32,799 nt of DNA from Buttiauxella warmboldiae (GTDB lineage: Bacteria > Pseudomonadota > Gammaproteobacteria > Enterobacterales > Enterobacteriaceae): assembly GCF_003818135.1 (NCBI RefSeq), contig NZ_RPOH01000053.1, forward strand, positions 1 to 32,799. Reading direction: 5' to 3'. Positions 15,562 through 25,076 of the stretch are shown in pieces. Position 1 is the stretch's first letter; the number at the start of each line of letters is the position of its first letter. The translations under genes and the position numbers were made by a program. The notes below the pieces were generated by a model. The model saw only the letters and a program-made list of their open reading frames with translations, was not told the origin of the DNA and did not search any database.

Positions 15562-16350
15562 ATGCAACCTGACCTGCTACCCGGCCATCGCGCCGCGTCG
15601 GTTTTAAACGAATTACGCAACGCTTCCCCTTTGGTTCACTGCATGACTAATGCGGTGGTGCAGAGTTTTACCGCCAATGTTCTGCTCGCCATTGGTGCTG
15701 CGCCTGCCATGGTGATTGAACCTGAAGAAGCCGCGCAATTTGCTCCCCTCGCCAGCTCCGTGCTTATCAATATTGGAACGCTTACCGCAGACAGTCGCCG
15801 CGCGATGCTTGCCGCCATTGATGCGGCAAATAAAGCTTCTACTCCCTGGGTGCTCGATCCGGTTGCCGTAGGCGGCCTGACATTCCGTACGCAATTTGCG
15901 CGTTTAGCGCTTGAACTACAGCCTGCGGCGATCCGCGGCAACGCCTCTGAAATCCTGGCGCTTGCGGGTGAACAAGGGGGTGGACGAGGCGTAGACAGTA
16001 CCGATGAGGCGCTTTGCGCATTACCCGCAGCGCAGAAACTTGCGCAGCTTAGCGGCGCGATTGTCGCGGTTACTGGAGAGGAAGACTACATCACCGACGG
16101 GGAAAATACCTGGCGCGTGCCCGGCGGTGGCGCGTTAATGACGCGTGTGGTTGGCACCGGTTGCGCACTTTCTGCGGTGGTTGCCGCCTGTTGTTCTCTA
16201 CCTGGTTCGCGGTTAGATAGCGTTGCGGCCGCCTGCCAGCTGATGAAAACGGCCGGCGGGCTGGCTATCGCCGCATGCCGTGGGCCAGGCAGTTTCACTC
16301 CTGCCTTTCTTGATGCGCTGTATGGGCTCAGGGCGGAGGATTTAACATGA
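15562..16350 (+). CDS. thiM: Hydroxyethylthiazole kinase
   Basis: Salvage enzyme that phosphorylates 4-methyl-5-(2-hydroxyethyl)thiazole for thiamin synthesis. The product is 262 residues, identical in length to the E. coli enzyme. Family motifs include [20 protein letters not shown] and the phosphate-binding [14 protein letters not shown] near 195-208, which carries the conserved cysteine of the ribokinase-like fold. ATG 15562 follows AGGAG by 9 bases. Expression is governed by the TPP riboswitch in its leader. It overlaps thiD by four bases (ATGA), giving translational coupling. Confidence 0.97.
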   Translation: MQPDLLPGHRAASVLNELRNASPLVHCMTNAVVQSFTANVLLAIGAAPAMVIEPEEAAQFAPLASSVLINIGTLTADSRRAMLAAIDAANKASTPWVLDPVAVGGLTFRTQFARLALELQPAAIRGNASEILALAGEQGGGRGVDSTDEALCALPAAQKLAQLSGAIVAVTGEEDYITDGENTWRVPGGGALMTRVVGTGCALSAVVAACCSLPGSRLDSVAAACQLMKTAGGLAIAACRGPGSFTPAFLDALYGLRAEDLT

Positions 16351-17156
16351 AAGGCTTAAAACGTATTAACGCCTTAACCATTGCCGGAACCGATCCGAGT
16401 GGCGGCGCGGGTATTCAAGCCGATCTTAAAACGTTTTCAGCTCTGGGGGCGTACGGCACAAGCGTGATTACCGCGCTGGTGGCTCAGAATACGCGGGGCG
16501 TGCAGTCGGTTTATCGTATTGAACCCGAGTTTGTTGCCGCCCAGCTTGACTCGGTGCTCAGCGATGTCCGTATCGACACCATTAAAATCGGTATGCTGGC
16601 GCAAACCGATATCGTTGAAGCCGTAGCCGAGCGGCTGGCATTTTATCAGGCACAAAACGTGGTGCTCGATACCGTGATGCTGGCGAAAAGCGGCGATCCG
16701 CTGCTTGCGCCTTCAGCCGTAGAGAGTTTACGTCGGCGGCTGTTGCCACAGGTGGCACTGATTACCCCCAATCTTCCTGAAGCGGCAGCATTGCTGGATG
16801 CGCCCCATGCCCGCAATGAGCGTGAAATGAAGGAGCAAGGGGAAGCACTGTTGGCTATGGGATGCGCAGCGGTGCTGATAAAAGGCGGCCATCTTGATGA
16901 GGCCGAAAGCCCGGACTGGCTGTTTACACACGACGGCGCGCAACGTTTCACCGCACCGCGCGTGCAAACGCGCCATACGCATGGAACGGGCTGCACATTA
17001 TCTGCCGCGCTTGCGGCGCTTTATCCACGCTATAACCACTGGCCGCAAACTGTTCTGGCTGCGAAAAGCTGGCTGTCACAGGCGTTGGCGCACGCGGACT
17101 CCCTGCAAGTGGGAAGCGGTATCGGGCCGGTGCACCATTTTCACGAGTGGTGGTAA
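16347..17156 (+). CDS. thiD: Hydroxymethylpyrimidine/phosphomethylpyrimidine kinase
   Basis: Carries out the two phosphorylations that convert HMP to HMP-pyrophosphate, used with the ThiM product to make thiamin phosphate. The product is 269 residues (E. coli about 266). A ribokinase-fold N terminus ([21 protein letters not shown]) is followed by [24 protein letters not shown] and the C-terminal [13 protein letters not shown] motif with the catalytic cysteine. The start lies within the thiM stop (ATGA), so the pair is one riboswitch-controlled unit. The gene is convergent with yegS across 82 bases that contain an IS605-like hairpin. Confidence 0.97.
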   Translation: MKGLKRINALTIAGTDPSGGAGIQADLKTFSALGAYGTSVITALVAQNTRGVQSVYRIEPEFVAAQLDSVLSDVRIDTIKIGMLAQTDIVEAVAERLAFYQAQNVVLDTVMLAKSGDPLLAPSAVESLRRRLLPQVALITPNLPEAAALLDAPHARNEREMKEQGEALLAMGCAAVLIKGGHLDEAESPDWLFTHDGAQRFTAPRVQTRHTHGTGCTLSAALAALYPRYNHWPQTVLAAKSWLSQALAHADSLQVGSGIGPVHHFHEWW

Positions 17157-17160
17157 TAAG

Positions 17161-17193
17161 TTGACATCCTCCCCGCCCTGAAGGACGGGGATA
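17161..17193. repeat. IS200/IS605-type right-end hairpin remnant, or a look-alike terminator
   Basis: The string TTGACATCCTCCCCG, the loop CCCTGAA and the closing GGACGGGGAT match the end that commonly follows tnpB genes of IS200/IS605-group elements. No tnpA or tnpB is nearby. The stem (CCCCG/CGGGG plus two inner GC pairs) sits between the convergent thiD and yegS stops and could stop transcription from either side. The IS resemblance is from memory of the family. Confidence 0.45.
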
Positions 17194-17238
17194 TAAGGCA
17201 CACTGGGTAAATACGCGCCTGCATAGCCATCGCGCTTG

Positions 17239-18138
17239 TTAACCCAGCAGCGGGCAGTTTGGCGGCAGGCGGCAGCTCAGCGCATTGGGGTGGATATCAA
17301 TGCGGAATTTCTGGCTGGTCAGCGGCTCGCCGTCAAGGTTAAAAGTAATCTCGTGCGGGGCGGTGATTTCAAACCAGGAGGAGCGCCCGTCAATGATATT
17401 TGGGTTGTCATCCGGTTGCGTCAGGGTTTTAAAAATCGCCGGGAGCAGCTCTTCGCCGGTAAAAATACGCAGCTCTAAAAGCCCATCGTTAATCAGCGCC
17501 TGCGGGCAAAGCTCCTGCCCGCCGCCCGCCTGGCGGCCATTGCCGATACCTATCACCAGCGCGTCGCCTTGCCACGCAAAACCTTCGCCACGAATTTCAC
17601 AGCGGTCAGGTTTAAGCGTATCGAGGCGAATCAGGCCGTGTACAAAATAGGCGATACCGCCGAGCGCCGCTTTCAGCTTTTCCGGCGTTTCGGTAGTGAT
17701 TCGCGTACCAAAGCCGCCGGTTGCCATATTAATAAACCAGGCTGCTTCATTGACCTGCACCAGGTCGATGGCTACGCCTTTGCCGATAATCGCCAGCTGT
17801 AGCGCTTTATCGAGTTCCTGAGGGATGCCGATGCTGGTGGCAAAATCGTTGGCGGTGCCAAGCGGCAGGATCCCCAGCACCGGGCGATGCTCCGGGGCCA
17901 GCTGCGCCAGCGCGGTGGCGACTTCGTTTATCGTACCGTCACCGCCGCCCGCCACTACGGTTGCGGCCCCGATGCGCGACGCCTCTTCCACATAACGAAT
18001 AGCATCACCTTTTTCCCAGGTAACGCGGATATGTAACCTGTATCCTTCATCACGCATCACGTTGACCGCGCTGCGCAAAATATCGTTATCGGCACCTTTG
18101 CCGTTCAGGATGACGAACGTTACCGGAAACTGCTCCAT
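17239..18138 (-). CDS. yegS: Lipid kinase YegS
   Basis: Diacylglycerol-kinase-like enzyme that phosphorylates phosphatidylglycerol in vitro in E. coli; its biological role is unsettled. The product is 299 residues, the same as E. coli. The nucleotide-binding block [10 protein letters not shown] is near 64-73 and [11 protein letters not shown] near 88-98 of the DAGK catalytic domain. A C-terminal beta-sandwich ends in [14 protein letters not shown] 18138 has TGAGG 8 bases upstream. As in E. coli it lies beside the cyaR-yegQ pair. Confidence 0.95.
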   Translation of the reverse strand: MEQFPVTFVILNGKGADNDILRSAVNVMRDEGYRLHIRVTWEKGDAIRYVEEASRIGAATVVAGGGDGTINEVATALAQLAPEHRPVLGILPLGTANDFATSIGIPQELDKALQLAIIGKGVAIDLVQVNEAAWFINMATGGFGTRITTETPEKLKAALGGIAYFVHGLIRLDTLKPDRCEIRGEGFAWQGDALVIGIGNGRQAGGGQELCPQALINDGLLELRIFTGEELLPAIFKTLTQPDDNPNIIDGRSSWFEITAPHEITFNLDGEPLTSQKFRIDIHPNALSCRLPPNCPLLG

Positions 18139-18228
18139 GGCATACCTCAGGAAATGTAGTGGAGTTCAGAGTGTATCGTAAGTCCGGGATTTGCGGGTAA
18201 CAACAAGCTGAGTCTGAGGGGGATGAGC

Positions 18229-18315
18229 AAAAAAGAAGGCCTGCGAAAGGGAGATTTCACAGGCCAATGAGGTGGTTCCTGGTACAGCTAGCATTTATGG
18301 GTTATGTTTTTCAGC
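18229..18315 (-). ncRNA. cyaR: Small regulatory RNA CyaR (RyeE)
   Basis: Read on the minus strand, the 87 bases start GCTGAAAAACATAACCCAT, carry the conserved GTACCAGGAACCACCTC seed region and end in a GC stem followed by TTTTTT. Length, order and the seed match E. coli CyaR (87 nt), and the position between yegQ and yegS is the same. In E. coli it is a CRP-induced, Hfq-binding repressor of ompX, luxS, nadE and others. Differences from E. coli are concentrated in the terminator stem. Confidence 0.93.
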
Positions 18316-18321
18316 CCGGTG

Positions 18322-18364
18322 ATAATAACCGCATCCAGCGCAGCGGTATGTGATCGGTTTCTAA
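18322..18364 (-). promoter_or_regulatory. CRP-dependent cyaR promoter
   Basis: The minus-strand -10 is TATTAT (18322-18327), six bases before the RNA start at 18315. A CRP site reads TGTGA-N6-TCTAA on the plus strand (18349-18364); its centre is 41.5 bases upstream of that start, the exact class II position. CRP activation of cyaR is known in E. coli. Confidence 0.8.
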
Positions 18365-18403
18365 GAAATCTGCTGGCGTGAAAAAATAACCTAAATGAGC
18401 AAG

Positions 18404-19759
18404 TTAGAGCGTATCGCCTGTGTTCTGAGCGGCTAAATTGCGCATCAGTAGCGCATAATCCAGCGAGACATCTTCCGGTACGGGCATCCATACGATATGA
18501 CCATCGCCCGGCGCCACTTCAATCGGCTGCGCTTTGGTATTTTCCAGCGCTTCGAGGGTGAAAGTGACGTTGCCCTGCGGCGTCATTAGCTCGAGGCTGT
18601 CGCCCAACAGGAATTTATTCTTCACTTTTACTTCAGCCATACCGCCACGGCGTTCGCCGGTAAATTCACCGACAAACTGCTGGCTTTCAGAAACCGAGTG
18701 GCTGTACTCGTAGTTTTGATAAGCATCATGGTTATGGCGACGCAGGAAGCCTTCGGTATAGCCGCGGTGGGCGAGGCCTTCCAGCGTGGTCAGCAGCGTA
18801 GGGTCAAACGGTTTACCGGCAGCGGCGTCATCAATCGCGCGGCGATAAACCTGAGCGGTGCGCGCGCAGTAGTAATAAGATTTCGTACGGCCTTCGATTT
18901 TTAGCGAATGCACGCCCATTCGGGTCAGACGCTCAACGTGTTCAATGGCCCGTAAATCTCTGGAGTTCATGATGTAAGTGCCGTGTTCATCTTCAAACGC
19001 CGACATGTACTCGCCGGGGCGTTTGCCTTCTTCAAGCAGAAACACTTTGTCGGTTGGCGCGCCTGCGCCCAAAGTCGGCTCGATGTTTTGCACCGGAATC
19101 GGCTGATGAAGATGCACGATATTGCCGGCATCATCTTCTTTGCCTTCTTGCACTTTGTACTCCCAGCGGCAGGCGTTGGTGCAGGTGCCCTGGTTCGGGT
19201 CACGCTTGTTGATGTAACCAGAAAGCAGGCAGCGGCCAGAGTAGGCCATGCAGAGCGCGCCGTGCACAAAGATTTCCAGTTCCATATCCGGCACTTGTTC
19301 ACGTATTTCGGCGATCTCTTCCAGCGACAGCTCGCGGGAAAGGATCGCGCGGGTCAGCCCCATCTGTTTCCAGAACTTCACGGTCGCCCAGTTGACGGCG
19401 TTAGCCTGCACGGAGAGGTGAACGTCCATTTCCGGGAACGCTTCACGCACCATCATAATCAGGCCGGGATCGGACATGATCAGCGCATCCGGCCCCATCT
19501 CGACAACCGGTTTCAGGTCACGGATAAAGGTTTTCAGCTTGGCGTTATGCGGGGCAATATTAACCACCACATAGAATTTTTTACCCAGTTGGTGGGCTTC
19601 ATTGATGCCGAGCTGCAGATTTTCGTGATTGAATTCGTTATTGCGCACGCGTAAGGAGTAACGCGGTTGCCCGGCATACACCGCATCGGCGCCATAGGCG
19701 AAGGCGTAACGCATATTTTTCAGCGTTCCGGCGGGCGAAAGAAGTTCTGGTTTAAACAT
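18404..19759 (-). CDS. trhP: tRNA U34 hydroxylation protein TrhP (YegQ), peptidase U32 family
   Basis: Required with an Fe-S cluster and prephenate for 5-hydroxyuridine formation at the wobble base of certain tRNAs in E. coli. The product is 451 residues (E. coli about 453). A TIM-barrel-like N-terminal U32 domain starts ELLSPAGTLKNMRYAFAYGADAVYAG. A cluster of cysteines near 169-197 (CMAYSGRC..., CTNACRWEY) provides the Fe-S ligands. The U32 signature EIFVHGALCMAYSGRC is present, and a C-terminal beta domain follows. ATG 19759 (MFKPELLSPAG) has only a weak GAGAA Shine-Dalgarno sequence. cyaR lies just downstream on the same strand with its own promoter. Confidence 0.95.
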   Translation of the reverse strand: MFKPELLSPAGTLKNMRYAFAYGADAVYAGQPRYSLRVRNNEFNHENLQLGINEAHQLGKKFYVVVNIAPHNAKLKTFIRDLKPVVEMGPDALIMSDPGLIMMVREAFPEMDVHLSVQANAVNWATVKFWKQMGLTRAILSRELSLEEIAEIREQVPDMELEIFVHGALCMAYSGRCLLSGYINKRDPNQGTCTNACRWEYKVQEGKEDDAGNIVHLHQPIPVQNIEPTLGAGAPTDKVFLLEEGKRPGEYMSAFEDEHGTYIMNSRDLRAIEHVERLTRMGVHSLKIEGRTKSYYYCARTAQVYRRAIDDAAAGKPFDPTLLTTLEGLAHRGYTEGFLRRHNHDAYQNYEYSHSVSESQQFVGEFTGERRGGMAEVKVKNKFLLGDSLELMTPQGNVTFTLEALENTKAQPIEVAPGDGHIVWMPVPEDVSLDYALLMRNLAAQNTGDTL

Positions 19760-19821
19760 GATGTTCTCGTGTTCTGATGTCAGGTCAGAACCGCCACATT
19801 TTTTGCAGCGGTTTTAAGGCG

Positions 19822-19836
19822 TGTGGGGAGCCCACA
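19822..19836 (-). terminator. Short stem-loop after baeR
   Basis: Stem TGTGGG/CCCACA with a three-base loop lies 46 bases past the baeR stop codon. No proper T tract follows. A second 7+7 stem (GTTCTGA/TCAGAAC, 19770-19790) lies nearer trhP. Either could be the end of the efflux operon; evidence is weak. Confidence 0.35.
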
Positions 19837-19882
19837 ATTTAAGGGCGGGAATTGTAGCGCTTATTGCTGCCGGAAACTACCC

Positions 19883-20605
19883 TCACGCGATGCGGCAGGC
19901 GTCTGTTTCCCAGCGGTAGCCCACGCCGTACACGGCGCGGATAAACGACTGTTCCTCATCCAGCGCCTCGAGCTTGCGGCGCAGGTTTTTAATATGGCTG
20001 TCGATGGTGCGGTCGGTGACGACGCGGTAATCATCATATAGCTGATTCAGCAGCTGCTCGCGGGAAAACACCTTGCCCGGCTCGTGGGAGAGGGTTTTCA
20101 GCAGGCGAAATTCAGCCGGGGTTAAATCCAGCGGTTTGTCGCGCCAGCTGGCCTGAAAACGGCCTTCGTCGACGATCAACGGGCTGATTTCATCCGCCGC
20201 AGCCGGGTCACGCTGGCGTTTGCAGCGGCGCAAAATGGTTTTCACGCGCGCCACCACTTCACGCGGGCTATACGGTTTGCAGATGTAGTCATCGGCGCCA
20301 ATTTCCAGCCCCAGCAGGCGGTCTATCTCCTCGATTTTGGCGGTCACCATCACAATCGGTATTTCCGAGAAACGACGGATTTCCCGGCACAGCGTCAGCC
20401 CGTCGCTGCCGGGGAGCATTAAATCAAGCAGGATCAAATCCGGCGGCGTCTGGCGCACAAAGGGCAGCACTTTATCGCCATGGGCGATCAGCTCCGGGGC
20501 GTAACCCGCCGCCCGCAGATAGTCAATCAACAGTTGCCCAAGTTTAGGCTCGTCTTCAACAATTAAGATGCGCGGGGTATTTTCGTCAATCGGTAACTCG
20601 GTCAT
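19883..20605 (-). CDS. baeR: Envelope-stress response regulator BaeR
   Basis: OmpR/PhoB-type regulator phosphorylated by BaeS, which activates mdtABC and other envelope genes in response to indole, flavonoids, metals and similar stress. The product is 240 residues, the same as E. coli. The receiver domain carries the acidic pair in VEDEP (17-20), phosphoacceptor Asp61 (ILLDLMLPG) and Lys in CKPYSPRE. The C-terminal winged helix (about 135-235) contains [12 protein letters not shown] and [18 protein letters not shown] overlaps the baeS stop by four bases. Last gene of the mdtABC-baeSR operon. Confidence 0.97.
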   Translation of the reverse strand: MTELPIDENTPRILIVEDEPKLGQLLIDYLRAAGYAPELIAHGDKVLPFVRQTPPDLILLDLMLPGSDGLTLCREIRRFSEIPIVMVTAKIEEIDRLLGLEIGADDYICKPYSPREVVARVKTILRRCKRQRDPAAADEISPLIVDEGRFQASWRDKPLDLTPAEFRLLKTLSHEPGKVFSREQLLNQLYDDYRVVTDRTIDSHIKNLRRKLEALDEEQSFIRAVYGVGYRWETDACRIA

Positions 20606-21996
20606 ACGGGTCTCAACGATTCTGGCTCCAGCGGTAACTCTACTGTAATGCTAACCCCGCCGAAAGGCGAATGGGTAGCCGAAAGCTTGCCGCCGTGGGC
20701 GCTAACAATGTTCTGGCAAATAGAAAGCCCCAGTCCGGAACCGCCGCTGGCGCGGTTGCGGGAGCCTTCGGTACGGTAAAAGCGCTCAAATAGCATCGCG
20801 AGCTGCTCATCGCTCACCCCCGGCGCGCTGTCGGCGAAATGCAGCACAAAGCGCTGGTTTATGACTTCACCGGAGATAACCAGCTGGCCGCCGGCATCGG
20901 TGTAGCGCAGGCTGTTTTCCAGCAGGTTATGAAACAGCTGCATTAAGCGGTCGCTATCGCCAAAAATCATCACGCTGTCCGGCAACGCCAGGCTGATGCT
21001 TAACCCACGGGAGTTGAAGCGTTCACGGAAGGCGCCGGCGGCAATTTCCAGCAGGTTAATCATATCCAGCGATTGCTTCTGATACGCCAGCGCCCCTTCA
21101 TCGGACATCGACAGCTGGTGCAGGTCATCAACCAGCTTAGTGAGCGTCGCCACTTCCATCTGCAATGAGGCAACAGACTCCGGCGTGAATTTGCGCACGC
21201 CATCCTGAATGGCTTCCAGCTCGCCGCGCAGGATCGCCAGCGGAGTCCGCAACTCGTGGGAAATATCGGCCATATAGGCCCGGCGCATATTGTGATTTTT
21301 CTCAAGCGTGCTGGCGAGCTGGTTAAAGTCTTGCGCCAGTTTGCCCAGTTCATCCTGGCTGGTGGAGTCCACGCGCGTTGAGAAATCTCCGGCGGCAAGC
21401 TTATGCGTGCCTTCAACCAGCCGTTTAACCGGCGCTAATAAACCTCGCGCCAGTAAGAAGGTGGCGGCAGCGGCAAGTAACGTGGACAGGGCGACGATAA
21501 TCCAGCTGGTGCGCCGCTGTTGACGGTCAAAATTAATGTCCGTGTTACGCGTCAGGCGCTCAACGGGGGTGGCGATGACCCAGCCCGCATCGCGGCCATT
21601 GGCCGTTATGGCGCGGCGCATACCGTCTGGAGGAACCGGGCCGCGCGGGCCAACCAGCACTTTATTATCCTGGTCGACCACCCAAAACTGCGTGCGCCAG
21701 CCGTGCGGCGGTAAATTATGGTTGTCTTCATCGCCATGCTCGAATGAACGTAGCAGCTTGAACATAAAACGGTCGTTATTGCGCAGAAACTGCCAGTTGC
21801 CGTGCTGTTCGTACTGCTCACCCAGCGCCTCACTTAACATCTCCAGCCGCTGTTCATTGCCGCGCTTGATATAGTCAATAAAGCCGTGTTCAAAACTGAG
21901 CCGCACGCCCCAGTGCATAATCGCCAGCACCAGCAGGCAGGTGGAGAAAATGGCGAGGAACAGTTTGCCGGTAATACCGGGCCGCCAGAGTTTCAT
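20602..21996 (-). CDS. baeS: Envelope-stress sensor histidine kinase BaeS
   Basis: Inner-membrane sensor kinase partner of BaeR; 464 residues (E. coli 467). TM1 is at about 10-31, a periplasmic sensor loop follows to about 163, and TM2 is about 164-183. A HAMP domain covers about 184-236. The H box [11 protein letters not shown] has His247, and the HATPase has the N box [13 protein letters not shown] and the G boxes GGSGLGLSI. The start overlaps the mdtC stop (ATGA); in E. coli mdtD lies between these two genes. It also overlaps baeR by four bases. Confidence 0.96.
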   Translation of the reverse strand: MKLWRPGITGKLFLAIFSTCLLVLAIMHWGVRLSFEHGFIDYIKRGNEQRLEMLSEALGEQYEQHGNWQFLRNNDRFMFKLLRSFEHGDEDNHNLPPHGWRTQFWVVDQDNKVLVGPRGPVPPDGMRRAITANGRDAGWVIATPVERLTRNTDINFDRQQRRTSWIIVALSTLLAAAATFLLARGLLAPVKRLVEGTHKLAAGDFSTRVDSTSQDELGKLAQDFNQLASTLEKNHNMRRAYMADISHELRTPLAILRGELEAIQDGVRKFTPESVASLQMEVATLTKLVDDLHQLSMSDEGALAYQKQSLDMINLLEIAAGAFRERFNSRGLSISLALPDSVMIFGDSDRLMQLFHNLLENSLRYTDAGGQLVISGEVINQRFVLHFADSAPGVSDEQLAMLFERFYRTEGSRNRASGGSGLGLSICQNIVSAHGGKLSATHSPFGGVSITVELPLEPESLRPV

Positions 21997-24900
21997 TCGC
22001 TCAATACCTCATCTTTACGGGCTTTGCGCGTAAACCTGATGCGCATGCGGTCAAAGAACAGATAAACCACCGGGGTGGTGTACAGCGTTAATAACTGGCT
22101 GACGACCAGCCCGCCGACGATGGTTATCCCCAGCGGCTGACGCAGCTCGGCACCGTCACCGCTGGTCAGCACCAGCGGCAGCGCGCCAAACAGCGCCGCC
22201 AGCGTGGTCATCATAATCGGGCGAAAACGCAGCAGGCAGGCCTGGAAAATCGCATCGATCGGTTTCAGGTTGCCGTTGCGCTGGGCATCGATGGCGAAGT
22301 CCACCATCATGATGGCGTTTTTCTTCACGATGCCAATCAGCAGCATGATACCGATAAGCGCAATCAGGCTGAACGGCGCGCCAAAGAGTTCCAGCGCTAA
22401 CAGGGCTCCCACTCCCGCCGAAGGCAGAGTGGAGAGGATCGTCAGCGGGTGAATGTAGCTCTCATACAAAATTCCCAGCACGATATAGACCGTGGCAATC
22501 GCGGCGATAATCAGCATCACCTGCGATTTCATCGTGTCCTGGAACACCTGTGCGGTACCGGCGTACATGCCGCGCACCGTTGAAGGCACGCCCAGCGCGG
22601 TTATGGTGCGGTCAATGGCGGCGCTGGCCTCGGATAATGACACCCCGGCTGGCAGGTTAAAGGAGACGGTAGAGGCGGCGGAGAGTCCCTGATGGTTAAC
22701 CGACAGGGGCGCATTCGCCGGCTGCCATTTTGCAAACCACGAAAGCGGGATCGCTTTGCCTTCTTTATTGATCACAAACATCTGGTCGAGCGCGCTGATG
22801 TCCTGGGTATAACGCGAGTCAACTTCCATCACCACTTTGTACTGGTTCAGCGGCTGGTAAATGGTTGAAATCTGGCGCTGGCCGAAGGCGTTATTGAGCA
22901 GGGCATTGGCATCGGACACGCTGATGCCAAGCCGCGCCATTGATTCACGGTCGTAAATCAGCGCCATCTCCGCGCCGTTATTCTGGCTGTCGGAGTTCAC
23001 ATCGGCGAGCTGCGGCAGTTTAGCCAGCGCCTGGCGGATCCTCGGCTCCCAACGGCGCAGATCGGCTAAATTATCCGACAGCAAAGTGTATTGATAGCTG
23101 GCGTTGGCCTGGCGTCCACCGACGCGAATATCCTGCACCGCCATTAGAAACAGACTCGCACCCGGCTCTTTCGCCAGTGATTTACGCAGACGGTCGATAA
23201 CCTGCTGCGCCGTCTCTTTGCGTTCAGATAGCGGTTTAAGCGAGATAAACATCATGCCGCTGTTTACCCGTGAACCGCCGGTAAAACCGGTGACGTTTTC
23301 TACCGCCGGATCGTCACGGACTATTTTCATAAAGTCCTGCAGTTTTCCGCGCATTGCCTGGAAGGAAATGCTCTGGTCGGCCTGAATATTCCCCATTAAG
23401 CGCCCGGTGTCCTGCTCCGGGAAGAACGTTTTTGGGATCGCGATATACAGCCAGATGTTCAGCACGATGGTGGCGAGCAGCACCACGCCCACCAGTTTTG
23501 TATGGTTTAGCACCCATTTCAGCGAACGCCCATAGCCTTGTTGCATGGCGACCAGCACACGACCAAAACCACGTTTGCGGGTTGGCGTATGCTGCGGTTT
23601 GTTGTTGAGCAACCAGCCGCACATCATCGGCGTGAGCGTAATCGACACCACCAGCGAGATGCCGATAGCCACGGAGAGCGTGACGGCAAACTCTTTAAAT
23701 AACCGGCCCGGCAGGCCGCCCATCAACAGCAGCGGCAGGAAAACGGCGACCAGCGACAGGCTCATCGACAGCACGGTAAAGCCGACTTCGCGCACCCCCT
23801 GAAGGGCCGCCTGCAGCGGCTTCACGCCGGCCTCCAGGTGGCGCGAGATATTTTCCAGCACCACGATGGCGTCATCCACCACAAAGCCGGTGGCGATGGT
23901 CAGCGCCATCAACGACAGGTTATTGAGGCTAAAGCCGCACAGATACATGGCGATAAAGGTGCCGATAAGCGACACCGGCACCGCCACGGCAGGGATAAGC
24001 GTTGCGCGCCCGGAGCGCAGGAACAGGAACACCACCAGAATCACCAGCGCCACTGAGACGATCAGCGATTGTTCGACTTCCGCAAGCGAGGCGCGAATGG
24101 TGGGTGAGCGATCCTGGGCGATCTGCAAATCGATCGCCGCCGGTATGGTTTCGCGCAGTTCAGGCATTTTCGCCCGGATCCTGTCCACCGTGTCGATGAT
24201 ATTCGCCTCCTGCGATTTGCGGATCATCAGCAAAATAGCGGGTTTGGCGTTGGTCATCCCGGCGTTGCGCACGTTCTGCACCGAGTCGGTAACGGTGGCG
24301 ACATCGCTCAGATGTACCGCGCCGCCATTGTGGTAATGGATAATTAACGGCTGGTATTCCGCGGCGGTTTTCAGCTCGTCGTTGGTCTGCAACTGCCAGC
24401 GGCGGGCGCTATCTTCCACCGCCCCCTGCGGGCGGCGCACGTTGGCATCGCTAATCGCTTTGCGCACCGCATCAAGCGAAACGCCCTGGTTAAACAATGC
24501 CTGCGGATTAAGCGCCACGCGCACCGCCGGGAGCGAACTCCCCCCGACATCCACATCGCCCACGCCGTCAATCTGCGCGAGAGTTTGCGCAAGCTGCGTG
24601 GAGGCAAAGTCATACAGCTGGCCCTGGGAAAAGGTGTCGGAGGTTAGCGTCAGAATGATAATCGGCGCATCGGACGGGTTCGCTTTACGATAGGTCGGGC
24701 GGCTCGGCATCCCACTGGGCAACAGGCTTTGCGCGGCGTTGATCGCGGCCTGCACGTCACGTGCGGCCCCGTTAATATCGCGGTCAAAAGTAAATTCCAG
24801 AATGATGCGCGTGCTGCCAAGCGAGCTCGATGAGGTCATCTCGTTCACCCCGGCTATACGGCCAAGCGCCCGCTCAAGCGGCGTAGCCACCGACGACGCC

Positions 24901-25076
24901 ATGGTTTCAGGTGACGCGCCGGGTAATGATGCGCTGACCATAATCACCGGGAAATCCACCTGCGGCAGCGGTGCCACGGGCAATAGCCGGAAGCTCAAAG
25001 CGCCGCACAGGGTAATGGCGAGGGTCAATAAAATGGTGGCGACGGGCCGGTAGATAAACAGCGCGAAAAATCTCAC
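21993..25076 (-). CDS. mdtC: RND multidrug efflux pump subunit MdtC
   Basis: One of two different inner-membrane RND subunits that assemble as an MdtB2-MdtC trimer and export bile salts, novobiocin and other compounds through MdtA and TolC by proton antiport. The product is 1027 residues (E. coli 1025) with the usual 12 helices in two halves. The TM4 proton-relay pair is in [15 protein letters not shown], and the RND signatures [12 protein letters not shown] and [15 protein letters not shown] are kept. The start is GTG, as in E. coli, inside the mdtB stop (GTGA). It is followed with a four-base overlap by baeS. Confidence 0.97.
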   Translation of the reverse strand: MRFFALFIYRPVATILLTLAITLCGALSFRLLPVAPLPQVDFPVIMVSASLPGASPETMASSVATPLERALGRIAGVNEMTSSSSLGSTRIILEFTFDRDINGAARDVQAAINAAQSLLPSGMPSRPTYRKANPSDAPIIILTLTSDTFSQGQLYDFASTQLAQTLAQIDGVGDVDVGGSSLPAVRVALNPQALFNQGVSLDAVRKAISDANVRRPQGAVEDSARRWQLQTNDELKTAAEYQPLIIHYHNGGAVHLSDVATVTDSVQNVRNAGMTNAKPAILLMIRKSQEANIIDTVDRIRAKMPELRETIPAAIDLQIAQDRSPTIRASLAEVEQSLIVSVALVILVVFLFLRSGRATLIPAVAVPVSLIGTFIAMYLCGFSLNNLSLMALTIATGFVVDDAIVVLENISRHLEAGVKPLQAALQGVREVGFTVLSMSLSLVAVFLPLLLMGGLPGRLFKEFAVTLSVAIGISLVVSITLTPMMCGWLLNNKPQHTPTRKRGFGRVLVAMQQGYGRSLKWVLNHTKLVGVVLLATIVLNIWLYIAIPKTFFPEQDTGRLMGNIQADQSISFQAMRGKLQDFMKIVRDDPAVENVTGFTGGSRVNSGMMFISLKPLSERKETAQQVIDRLRKSLAKEPGASLFLMAVQDIRVGGRQANASYQYTLLSDNLADLRRWEPRIRQALAKLPQLADVNSDSQNNGAEMALIYDRESMARLGISVSDANALLNNAFGQRQISTIYQPLNQYKVVMEVDSRYTQDISALDQMFVINKEGKAIPLSWFAKWQPANAPLSVNHQGLSAASTVSFNLPAGVSLSEASAAIDRTITALGVPSTVRGMYAGTAQVFQDTMKSQVMLIIAAIATVYIVLGILYESYIHPLTILSTLPSAGVGALLALELFGAPFSLIALIGIMLLIGIVKKNAIMMVDFAIDAQRNGNLKPIDAIFQACLLRFRPIMMTTLAALFGALPLVLTSGDGAELRQPLGITIVGGLVVSQLLTLYTTPVVYLFFDRMRIRFTRKARKDEVLSE

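Noticed and set aside
18983-19654. Open frame of 223 codons on the plus strand opposite trhP
   Set aside because: Antisense shadow of a conserved gene in high-GC DNA, with no recognisable domain in the translation.
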